A program made the position numbers and the translations under genes. A stretch of DNA of 64,000 bases from Neurospora crassa OR74A (lineage: Eukaryota > Ascomycota > Sordariomycetes > Sordariales > Sordariaceae). The stretch is taken from assembly GCF_000182925.2 (NCBI RefSeq), contig NC_026507.1, positions 2,666,001-2,730,000 on the forward strand, in the 5' to 3' direction. The notes under the pieces were generated by a model that ran no database searches, was not told where the DNA came from, and worked only from the letters and a program-made list of their open reading frames with translations. Position 1 is the first letter of the stretch. Each line of letters begins with the position of its first letter. Positions 21,344-31,620 of the stretch are shown here, in pieces.

Positions 21344-24300
21344 TCATTGGTACTTCAGCAACCGCCCATCCTTACCCTCCACATATTCCACCCCAAGCAT
21401 CTGCGTCGAAAACGCGCAGAACCGATCCTTGATGGCCACGACCTCGTATGCACCTTCCTGGCTGGCCTTGATGACCTTGCTATACTCTTCGCTGATATCG
21501 TGCTTGGTCTCCAACACCGTCGCACGCTCACCCTTCTTCTTGGGGTTGGTGCTGCGAGTATACGTGAACTCGAACGGAGGGGTTCCGTAGAACTCGAAAA
21601 GAATCTCGACCTCGCCACCCTCGTGGATGTCCGTCTGCACCTGCTTGCCCTTGGAAATACGGGCCGCGGGGAGAGGGTGAATAGTCTTGGAGATGTTGAC
21701 AGGAGCGCGGCACTCGGATGCCCGGTCACTAACCGAGGTAATCGTGAACTCACCGGGGTGCTCGGCGATACGGCGGAAAGTCGTGGTGGGAGATTTGGCC
21801 CTTGACTCCTCGCCGTTGAAGGTATACCAAACCTCGAAGGGAGCGGCACCAGCAAGGGAGTACCCCAGACGTTCGCCGACGCAGTAGTCGGTGCGAGTCT
21901 CGAGAGGATAAATGGTGGGCGCCTCAAAGAGCTGGATTTGAACCGAGTGGGCCTTGCCATCGGGAGTATCCCTGTGGGCAGATGTGTAATCGGAGATCGA
22001 GTGGCAGCCGCTGCCGTCGCGAACGCTGCGAATGCGAATCGTTTGGGTTCCAAGGCGCAGCTGGTGACGCGGGATCTGGATCTCGTACGAGTTGGAGTTG
22101 ATTGCAGGCGTACGGTACACTTCCGGAATCGGGCTGCTTTGGTGTCTGATTTCGAACTCGAGGTTGAAGGGAGGGACGCCGTTGAGAGTGATGGGAATCG
22201 ACTCGGATTCACCTTGGTCCGTCTTGCAGTACTTGAAGGTTTGACCGGGCTTGGCGAAGGCGGCAGTGGGTTTTTGATTAACCTTCTGTTTAACAGTCAC
22301 GGGCTTGAAAGTCCGGTCATTAATGTAGAGGTTATCAGAAAGTGAGTTGAACGTGTACGTGTACTGGCCCGCCCTGGAGGTGTCTGCAGGGACGGAAGCT
22401 TTGCCGAGGGCAGCTTCAAAATCTTTCCTACTGATAGAAGCTGGCCCAGACGCAGGTTGATGGCGAATCTGGTATTCGACATGGAAGGGAGGCGTTCCTG
22501 TGTAGACATTAGCAGGCTGTGGGGAAACCAAGGAATGTGCCTGATGGGGCGGCTGATAGTAGATTTACCTTTGAGTGCAACTTGAAATCCAGATACGTCG
22601 CCCTCACAGACATCGCTCACAACAAAGCTGTTGGTGCCATCTGGCTGAACGTGCGCAGACTGTACAATGGCGAGCTCTGGACGAGGGAACCAGTCGACTT
22701 CAAAAGACGATGCCTTCGGATCAACAATGCCGTGGCATTGTCGATCCCAGACATCTGTGATCTGGAAGATACCCTTGGTGCGAACATCAAGGAAGTCATT
22801 GTCGTGCTTGATCGTCTTTTCCAGGACCCGGGGGGCGTTTCTCGAGGTATCGTTGACATTGCTGTAGAAAACCTTCCATGGGCCCTCTCCAGTGAGGCGA
22901 AGCGGCAGCTTGACCGTCGAGCCCTCAACTGCCATGGTCCTGCGTTTGGCATCGATAAGACCAAACGCTGCTCTTGGGTTCTGGCGGCGCACTGAGACCT
23001 TGACCTCATCCTGCACAAAGTTACGGCATGCTCTCTTGTCTTGGACGCTCGTCAACGCCAGAGTATACTCGCCGCCCTTAGCAAGGGAGCCCGTCTTGAT
23101 CTGATACTTGTTCGTCTGGATATCCTTGACCTTGTACTGCTTTCTCTTGCCGTCATGGATAATCTCCCATTCCAGCGTAAATGGTGCGTCGCCTTGAAGC
23201 TGCACATCCACCGAGACATCGTCGTTAAGACAAGCGGCCATGTTACCAGTGCTGTGAATGATGCTGGCAGAAGCTGCTGGCTTGACATCTTGTTCGAGGA
23301 TATACTCGGGCCCGCTGAGCTTTTGAGGTTCGTAGATGGAGTCGCCAATATGTGTGAACACGTACTTGTGATGTCCGGCAATTCTAGGGATGAATTCTTG
23401 CTGGAAACGTAGGCCATTAACCTTGATACGCTCCACCGAACGCTGCCCATTGGAAATGACCTCGTATCTGACGTTGAAGGGTGGAGTACCAATGAGGTCC
23501 ATGTCGACGCGCAACCCAATGGAATTTCCAGCGCAAGTATCTGGAATCTCCTCCGAGCGCAGCGTGAGCTTGGGCTCGAGAGGGTTCAGCAGCAAGCAAG
23601 AAGACGGCTCCTGCACCTCTCCCTCGCATTGTCCGGCAACAACCGACTTGAGGGTATACAAACCAGGCGCAGCGATTCTCGGCCGGTCCCTGGCATTCTT
23701 GGTGTCGTAGGTGCCAACAGAAACAACATCCCCATGGTCACCGCTCTTGGTGAGGGTGTCAATCGGCGAGAATAGCCAGCTGATGGTGTACGTAGTGTCG
23801 TCGGGTACGGGGCCAGGAAGTTCGTATCTGATTGGAAGATCTTTGGAACCGCCCCTGGCAACCTTGAGAGGATTTCTAACGTCGCACCCTTCAAGACGCG
23901 CACGCGGTCGCTCCTTGACGAAGAGGTTCTGCACCAGATGCTTTGGCCTTGTCTTGGGATCCAAGTCGTCAGCATGGCCGGTGTACCTAGCAACGTTTCC
24001 GAACGCATCATGGACCTCATCGACGGAATACTGCCAGACTCCACCAGCGTTCATGGATTCATTGAGGTTGACGGGGACCCGTTGAGCTCGAGCCCAGGAG
24101 ACGTCATCATCCTCAATGAGTCTCGCAAGACTACGCGAAGCACCGAGGAGCGGAGAAGAGAAGCCCTCTGGCTGCAAGCTCTGGATGTTGAAGCTGTGGT
24201 CTTTGCCGTTGATGGTGCGGCTATAGATGACTTTTAGTGGCGGCGTGCCATCAACCAAGAGGCTGAGATCAGACAACTCGCCGACACAGCGGTTTGGCGA

Positions 24301-25299
24301 GGAGACTACCTCGACGCTAGCGCGAGGGCAAGGGACCACAAAGGTGAGGGCAGTCCTGCGATGAACTTCAAGCTTATACTCGTCAAGCGCCTTGCCCAAT
24401 CGATAGGCACCAGGCTTCTTGACGGGAAAGTTGTACTTAACAGTGAAGATCTCGTCATCTGCGTTCCTCTTGACCTCATTCTTGATTTCCTTGAGCTGGT
24501 TTCTTGTCAACTTGATGACTTCGTGTTCGTTGGTCTCGAGGTCGGTGCGGATGATCTCGACATCGATGGGAGTTGTCGCATTGAAGAACAGAGGGATCGA
24601 GGCAACCTTGGTGTCCCCTCCAATGCAGTACGGGGTGTTTTCGGGGTTGAGCACCACAGAGCTGGTGAATGGTCAGCTTTGCCGGGCCTTTTCACTAGTG
24701 CTCTTGCTTGGTATGACTTACCCTTCTGGGAGAATGTTGATAATCTGCCTACCCATGAGGAGGGAGTGATTGTAGAGGATGCTGGACACCTTGACTTGAT
24801 GTTCGGTAATGGCAAGCTCCCGGTCGTAAAAGACCTTGACAAATCCGAACAGCCATGTCTGCCACGGGAGGCCGATGTTGAACATGAGCATCCAGTCAAC
24901 CAAGGCGTGGGCAACAAAGGCGAAGACGACGAAGGACTGGGAGAGTTCGAGCCATGGTATCCTAAGCTCGGGCAGGCCGAAGAGATAGATGAGGTCTAGG
25001 GCGATCCACTTGAGGAACAGCCAGAAAGACTCGGTATTTTCTTCCACCACTTGGGTCCAGTCGTACACCTTCCACGCAAAAAGAGCCGCGTAGACGGCAA
25101 CGGCGTAGAGGCGCTGTGTGGGCGCATCGATAACGTGAAGCGGGATCACTGGCCCTGGGCCTGTTGGTGCTGGTGCATTTCTCTGGGGGGCGACGGGGAG
25201 GGCATTGGGCGTTGCTGTTCGGGCGCGATTCGCGGGAGCAGCTTCGGGTCGTCGTGGTCCGGCCATGGGAAAGCCGCCTATAGAGTCCTTGCCTGCCAT
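21344..25299 (-). CDS. POM152: Nucleoporin POM152
   Basis: POM152 is the integral membrane ring protein of the nuclear pore. Its luminal tail is a string of Ig-like domains that encircles the pore in the perinuclear space. Three exons on the minus strand (25299-24722, 24661-22569, 22497-21344) join in phases 2 and 1 to give 1274 residues, the usual fungal size. After a Pro/Ala-rich cytoplasmic leader come [38 protein letters not shown] and [19 protein letters not shown], the three predicted membrane segments within residues 60-160. The rest shows repeated Ig-like strands marked by [60 protein letters not shown] and [10 protein letters not shown]. The open frame extends upstream of 25299 without an ATG until a stop near 25580, so I chose 25299. 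It is convergent with the gene on its left and divergent from the UCH gene. Confidence 0.95.
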
Positions 25300-26744
25300 G
25301 GCATGCCGAGTCTGTGAAGGCTTGACGGCTTGGTAGTGGCCACGGGGCGCAACAATGTGCACGTTGTGGTTGTCGTCGTGATTTTCGTAGCTATCGTCGT
25401 CGTCGTCGTTGTCGTTGTTATCAATCGCCGAAGGACGGGAAGGAATGAATGGTCCACGAGGGGAGAGAGAGGCGTGGTTAATCAGTCGTTGGCAGTAGTG
25501 GTGATATGGAGAGCCGACATCAAAACAGGCATTCTCAGTCTTCCTCTTGTTCTTCCTGTTTGCGGGCAGGCAGAGACAGGCCTAAAATTTCCCAACACTC
25601 TGGAAACTAACAAGTCACGTCAAAGACGCGGTTGTGGTCTCTTTGAGGTTTTGCAGTCGCTGCCCGCACTGCAAGTGCTGCTTGGCTGGCCTACTAGCGT
25701 GTGCCAATGGCTGTTTAGACGATTGTGATTGGAGAAATGGGGAAACCTTCCCCATCTTTCTGTTGGTCAGTGCTTTCTGAAGCTTACCTGGTCCCCTGCC
25801 TTCAGCTGTTTCAAGCAGTCAGACAGTGCATGGGACAATACGTAGGTACCCAGGTATTGAGCGAAAGTGGAGGGGGAAGTAAACAAAAGAGGTCGAGCAA
25901 CATGTAGCTCACCGGGCAAAGATGGGCAGCACTTTATCATAAGATCGTCGTAGCCGTCTTTAAGGATCCGAAACGTGTCTAGACTTGAACCTGATGCTCA
26001 AATTGCTCCCGTGAAACCCGGGGTGCACAAATGCTACGGTAGGTTGATGACACTTGCAGGAGTGGTGGTCCGCCATCAGGTAGGTAGGTAGTGTACCTCC
26101 CGTCTACTACCTACCTGGCTCTACATACTTAACACTACACAGTATCCGGCCGGATGTAGTGTAGCAGCTGCCCAAGTGTCTGTGTGCGCCTGCGACGGCA
26201 CTTACACACATAACACCGACCTCCATCAAGGCCGTCTTTCTTTCTCTCTTTACAACCTCACCATCTTGTCGCTACTGATCGCATGAGATCGTCACTACAT
26301 CCACTGCTCGTTAGTCTGCCGGTTTGGGCTCGACCCAAGAGCTGATCCACCAAACTTTCATCGGACTGATTGCAAGCGAGTTATTGGTGCAGTCACTTAC
26401 AACATCCCCGGCGTACTCTCCTCCATCAACTTGAACTGCCTCTCAGATTTGATCATTTACCTTATTCACCCATCGACTTTGGGAGCGAACAAAACAGCCT
26501 CCATACCAGACTTCCCTGTAATGTTCGCGGCATGTCATATCCCGAGTCTCACGGTTACAAGTCACAAGGCAAGATCCCACGCTACACTATCTCCAAACGG
26601 CGACTGTCCCTAAAACCAGAGCTGGAAAAGACGAGCAGCCTGCCCCCCCCCCCTCTTTAGCCTTATCAACATACATCCCTCAGCTTGATTGGGTTACTGC
26701 TTGTCGAACCCATCAAGTACATTCCACGACACTTTCCTTGAAAG
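25300..26744. other. Divergent spacer between POM152 and the UCH gene
   Basis: 1.45 kb. It includes a GAC/AAC-type trinucleotide tract near 25370-25425 just upstream of the POM152 start, a TAGGTA hairpin near 26077-26117, and pyrimidine-rich leader sequence close to 26745. No gene is supported. Confidence 0.55.
26077..26117. repeat. Inverted repeat of the TAGGTA type
   Basis: Left arm 26077-26091 (CAGGTAGGTAGGTAG) can pair with right arm 26104-26117 (CTACTACCTACCTG), allowing one slip, around a 12-nt loop. It lies between two divergent genes. Confidence 0.7.
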
Positions 26745-28565
26745 ATGGATCCAAATAGTGAGCCGGCGACAACCCGTCGCTCAGGGCGTGCCCGCAAGCC
26801 AAACACAAGATATGCGGAACTCAGCTCTGACGACGAACTCAATTCGTCTGCCGGTGTGAAGGCCAGCCGGAAGAGGGCGTCACTCGATTCGAAGGCCTCA
26901 GCAAAGCTGGAAGAGTCAGCCGATCCCGAGCGATTATCGATGCTCAAGGAGTCGCCCGCTTCAGAGGAGCCAACGACAGCTGTTCGACCCCGACGAAGTG
27001 CCAAGCGCAAGGCAGCCCCTGAAGTCTTTGACGTGCCCATGGACGTCCTGGAGGCTTCGCTAGGACCGTGGCAAGAAAATGAGCTGGCAGAATGGCCAAG
27101 CTGGACGGACGTAGAGTCTGACCCAGTCTTCTTCAACCGTATTCTCAGACTACTCGGCATACGGGAGGCAAAAGTGAGGGAGGTATTGTCTGTTGACGAG
27201 GAATCGCTCCTCCTTCTCCCGTGAGTCGATGGCGCTTCCCATGTTGCATCAAGGGGTATCAACAGGTACTGACTGCGCGTAGGGAACCTCTGTATGGCCT
27301 AGTGTTCCTATTCCAGGTCATGGAAGAGGAGGAGGAAGATCTGGAGCCAGATGAGGAGTTTGGGTTATGGTTCGCCAACCAGGCAAGTCATTAGTTTGTC
27401 CTTTGGCGCCTCCCTCTGTTTTCGACTGTGGCTAACCTTGGTTGGCAGACGACCAACAACGCGTGTGCGACAGTCGCTTTATTCAACATCATCATGAACG
27501 CCCAAGACCTTCCACTGGACATAAATCTATCCAAATTCAAGGAGGAATCTGGACCGCTATCTCCGCCATTGCGTGGTCACCTGCTCAGTAACAGTTCGTG
27601 GATCAGGGTAGCTCATAATCATTTCGCAAGGTACGTACGGCATTCCGCTTCCCAGAAGGGCTGAGCATAAACGGCTTGAGCTGACGTTTCAACAGGCGTC
27701 TGGACCTTCTCAATGCAGCCTTGGCCCTCGAGAACAAGGTTGAGGACAGCAAAAAAAAGCGGGCTAGAACCACAGCGCGCCGCAAGAAGGAGCAGGAGAT
27801 GGAGGATGCCTACCACTTTGTTGCATATGTGCCAAACCACGGGGACCGTAGCGTGTGGGAACTCGATGGGCTGAAGTTTAACCCCCGCTACGTCGGTGTG
27901 TCTCTCCTACTCAACGAAAGAATTCAGACACGATGCGACTAACAAATATTGTAGGCAAATTTGAGAAAGGGGCGCACTGGACGAGTGTAGCGCAACCTGT
28001 CATCCAAGAAAAGATGATGGAGTACGAGGCCGATCAGTTGGCGTTTAGCCTTCTCGCTCTTTGCGGAGACCGTCGGGCCGCACTGCGGCGTCAACTCGCT
28101 GTCAACATCCATTGCACGGAATTGCTCAATGATGCATTCCGAAGCGAATCGGCCTGGTTCGAGGAAGGCAATGACTCGTCTTCGTTCAAGGACCATATCA
28201 GCAACTTCAACGATCAGAGTAAGCTGGACGAATTCCAGCTCAGTACTGACGAAGCTAAACTCATGATCAAAAATTCAGCAGAAGCTCGTCGGTTGCAAGA
28301 TGATATACAAACGGGTGGGATGGAGATGGCTGAAGCGTTGCTTCTTAGAACAGAGCTCCGCCAGAAGCAGGAGCAAATTCGGGCGGAGTACTACACAGAA
28401 GTCGCGTCTGGGCCGGAGGGTGACGAGGACGGCGATGCTCAGAATGAAGACCCTGGTCGAAGAAAAGACCACACGCCAGCAATTCATGAATGGGTGACGA
28501 AGCTTGCCGAGCGTGGTGTGCTGAGGGAGCTACACGAACAGGTGAAATCGCGAAACGGTTCATAG
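26745..28565 (+). CDS. Ubiquitin C-terminal hydrolase, UCHL5/BAP1-like (peptidase C12)
   Basis: A cysteine deubiquitinase that removes ubiquitin from small adducts or chain ends. UCHL5-type members work with the proteasome or INO80, and BAP1-type members act on histone H2A. Exons 26745-27220, 27283-27382, 27449-27630, 27696-27895 and 27955-28565 give 522 residues. A basic, disordered N-terminus of about 110 residues (TRRSGRARKPN) suggests a nuclear role. The UCH domain begins at AEWPSWTDVESDPVFFNRIL. The oxyanion Gln192, catalytic Cys198 (in TTNNACATVAL), His293 (DAYHFVAYVP) and Asp310 (WELDGLK) are all present. The C-terminal helical part (WVTKLAERGVLRELHEQ) resembles the ULD-like tail of UCHL5. 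The second intron (27383-27448) has a GC-AG border and falls between Gln192 and the active-site loop. Which of the two subfamilies it serves cannot be settled here. Confidence 0.9.
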
Positions 28566-29691
28566 ACATCCATCCCTTCGTGGACTGGCCGTCAACTGGG
28601 AAGGTACTTGGGGTTGTTTCTGCAGTACAGTCATTTCCCAGGGGTGCGTAGTGTAGAGCGACGAACTGTTTTGATGTTAGGGGGAAAGGACTTTGTCACG
28701 GCTCAAAGATCGGAATGTGGGTTTCGATTTTGGACAAAGCCGGGTAGTAACCAAGCAGCACATTCACACAAAGGTTAATAAGATAAACTGAAAGTGAAAC
28801 AAGGACAAAAGACGTGTTGGGAGGTCATGACGCGCAGGACTCGCGCCATCCGTCTGGTCTCTCGATCGACGATTGTCTCGAAGCCTTGCTTAAGTTGTTG
28901 GTTAACAAGTCTGTATCACCACGTCTTTTTTTGTGACGTAATCTTGGACAATGTCCCCGCGGCCGGGACGAGAAGGGCAGGCGGTCAAGTAAAGGTAGCG
29001 AGTCGTGCCGGCAGAGAAGCGGCCGCCAAACAGCCCAAGGACGATTTGAGAAGGCGGTCTCGAGTCGGTCGACGCCCCGGCTCCCGCCAAGGCCAGATTT
29101 CGCTGCGCAGAATGACGGCATGACCCCTGCCACAAAAGCAGGACCCTGTCATTCCCTTCATCCAGACCTCCAGAGAAGCATTGACCTGGACTGCCCGTAG
29201 GGGGGAACCTCGAAACCAGAAAGGCACCGTGACCAACAAGCACTTGGATACCACCACCTTGTTGTTGTCCTGCCGTGGTCTAGGTGGTCACGTAGAGGCA
29301 TTCAAACTCGTCCCAGCCCCTCACCAACAAACATTCTTCCCCATCTTCTGCATCTTTGCAAGAAAAAGGCCGTAAAAGTAACTTTCCTCAACTAGTCTTT
29401 TGGTGAGCATCTCCTGCCGCTGTCCCTTTGGTATCCCATCTTCACATGCATGCAGAGGCGACTGAATACTAGCAGGCTGCACCTTCTCTCAGAGCACCAG
29501 CTGATCAACTTTTTTTTTTTTCTTCTTCTTATTTACAGGACCCTCCTTGCATCCGGCGACTTTCCCCCCTCAAGAACCAACCGAGAAAAAATAAAAGACA
29601 CGACAAGCGCCCGACGAGACAACACCCATCTGATCTCTCCCATTCACGAGATTCCAAGTGAATTTTCCACTCCATCTCTACGACCGCAACC
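28566..29691. other. Spacer between the UCH gene and PS synthase
   Basis: 1.1 kb with no supported gene. A T tract near 29511-29522 and pyrimidine-rich sequence just before 29692 fit a promoter and leader for the phospholipid gene. Confidence 0.5.
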
Positions 29692-30874
29692 ATGTCGAAA
29701 CGGCCGAGCTATGCGTCGGTCGCCAATGGCGCCGCAACCCAAGACGACTCCACCTCCGCCGCTGCTGCCGAGTTCGATCGCTGTATGTTTTCCTTCCTTA
29801 TGCGAACCTGTTCGATATCATCTACCATCCGCTGTTTGAAAGGAGCAAGCCCTTGAGCGCTTAAGGTAGACAACTGTTGCTAACATGGCGCGTCAATCGG
29901 TAGCTCACGACAAGCAAAAAATTCTCTTCTCTACAGATGCGGGGCACTTCTCTCTCATTCGCGCGATGCATCTCGCGGATCTCATTACTGAATTGAATGG
30001 TTAGTTTTTGTCTCCTTGTATCCTTTCGCGCATTCTGTCTGGTTAGCATAGCTTGTGACGCTGGGTTTTGGGGCTATAAGCGCCAAAGCAGCAAGACCGT
30101 CACAACCTCCGCGATTTTCCCCAAGGATGATATCGACGCACAACTTGTGCGCGAGTTGGCATATCATAGAAGACGTGGTCACAGAATGCTAACGCCTTTG
30201 CAACTCTACTAGGCCTTTGCGGTATCCTCTCCCTCTTCTCTTCTTTGCGGTACTGCCTCGGTGACCCCGCCGACAAGACCAACATCTACTATGCGCTTGC
30301 CTTCCTCCCCTTTGGCTTGTTTTTCGACTTCATGGATGGCAAGGTCGCGCGTTGGAGGAAGAAGAGCAGCATGATGGGCCAAGAGCTGGACTCGCTGGCT
30401 GATCTGGTACGTGTACATCATTATTGCCCACGCTTTCCCAATTCCTCGACCCCGACCCTCTCCGGGACATCAAGCATTCTAACTCACAACCCATCCAACC
30501 AACAGATCTCCTTTGGCGTCGCACCCGCCGTCGTCGCCTTCGCCATCGGTATCCGTACCCCCCTCGACCATCTCTGCCTTGGCTTCTTCATCCTCTGTGG
30601 CCTCACCCGCCTCGCCCGCTTTAACGTGACCGCGACCGCCATCCCGAAGGACGCCAACGGCAAGGCTGCCTACTTTGAGGGCACGCCGATCCCCACGACG
30701 CTCGGTCTGGACGCCATTATGGCCTACTGGGTGTCGCAAGGCTGGATTCATGATTCACTTCCGTGGGGTACCATGTTCCAGGGCACCGCGCTCGAATTCC
30801 ACCCCATTGTCCTCATCTTCATGCTCCACGGCTGCTTGATGACAAGCAAGACCATTCATATTCCCAAGCCTTGA
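29692..30874 (+). CDS. CHO1: CDP-diacylglycerol-serine O-phosphatidyltransferase (PS synthase)
   Basis: Catalyses CDP-diacylglycerol plus L-serine to phosphatidylserine in the ER membrane, the first step of the de novo PE/PC route in fungi. Exons 29692-29782, 29937-29999, 30213-30406 and 30506-30874 give 238 residues. The start MSKRPSYASVANGAA precedes the conserved GHFSLIRAMHLADLITELNG. The CDP-alcohol phosphotransferase motif D-G-x2-A-R-x8-G-x3-D-x3-D is intact in FMDGKVARWRKKSSMMGQEL and the DSLAD that follows. Later helices include CLGFFILCGLTRLARFNVTA and FEGTPIPTTLG. The third intron (30407-30505, 99 nt) begins two residues after the last motif Asp (after LADL) and happens to be stop-free and of length 3n. 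Slightly shorter than the yeast protein, with the loss in the N-terminal tail. Confidence 0.95.
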
Positions 30875-31620
30875 AAGCATAAAGACGGACTAGGGTCTAC
30901 GAACTTGTGCCGCAAGGAACGAGGGACGGGGATGATTGAGTTGGTTTATGGAAAGGTAAAGGCCTGGATTTCAATAAGGAAGAAGCCCGCTACGAGTTGA
31001 ACGTCGGTGAAGAGAAAGGGAAGATTGAGAGACAGAAAGGTCTTGGGCAGGAAAGCAAAAGACGGGGAATTCTTTAACAGATGGAAAGCGGAGACAAAAA
31101 GAAAACTTAAAAAGTGAAAGAAGAAGAAGAAGGAACTAGCCGTGGGTCTGGGGGGTTTCTGAGAATTGTTGAAATGACTATCATGCCTGCTCTCTTTTTT
31201 TTCCTGCCATTTTCCTTTCTGGTCACTATCCGGTTGGCTGCATTGTGTAGTGCGAGTGTGTACACGCTTTTCCATTTTAGAATACAAATACCCTCTCTCT
31301 TTTTCCCGTCTTCGCCTTCTTGTCCGTATCCTGTCTACGCGAAATCATTTCTTCTGATATGCAGTGTTTAGGTCTATGCAGAAGCACCAGTGCGCCCGAG
31401 CGACAGACCACCAAACCATTTCCAAAGAATATCAAAGGCTCCTTAGTATAAGATTTAACAAAAATATTCGCCTCTTTCTCTACCGTTCTGTAACAAGCAT
31501 ATGCTAGATGACTATAACCCATACTCCTGCCTACGCCGCCCCCTTGCTGCCAACATGAACTTTTAAATTTGAGTTTGTTATTTCTTTTGCTTCATGTACT
31601 CCCTAAGTTGAGCTGGAGCT
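30875..31620. other. Convergent spacer between PS synthase and ThrRS
   Basis: About 750 bp of A/T- and T-tract-rich sequence serving as two 3' ends. No gene is seen. Confidence 0.55.

Noticed and set aside
21355-22212. A 285-codon open frame within POM152 on the same strand, in another frame
   Set aside because: Ser/Arg/Pro-rich shadow of the Ig-like repeat region. POM152 is continuous in its own frame across it.
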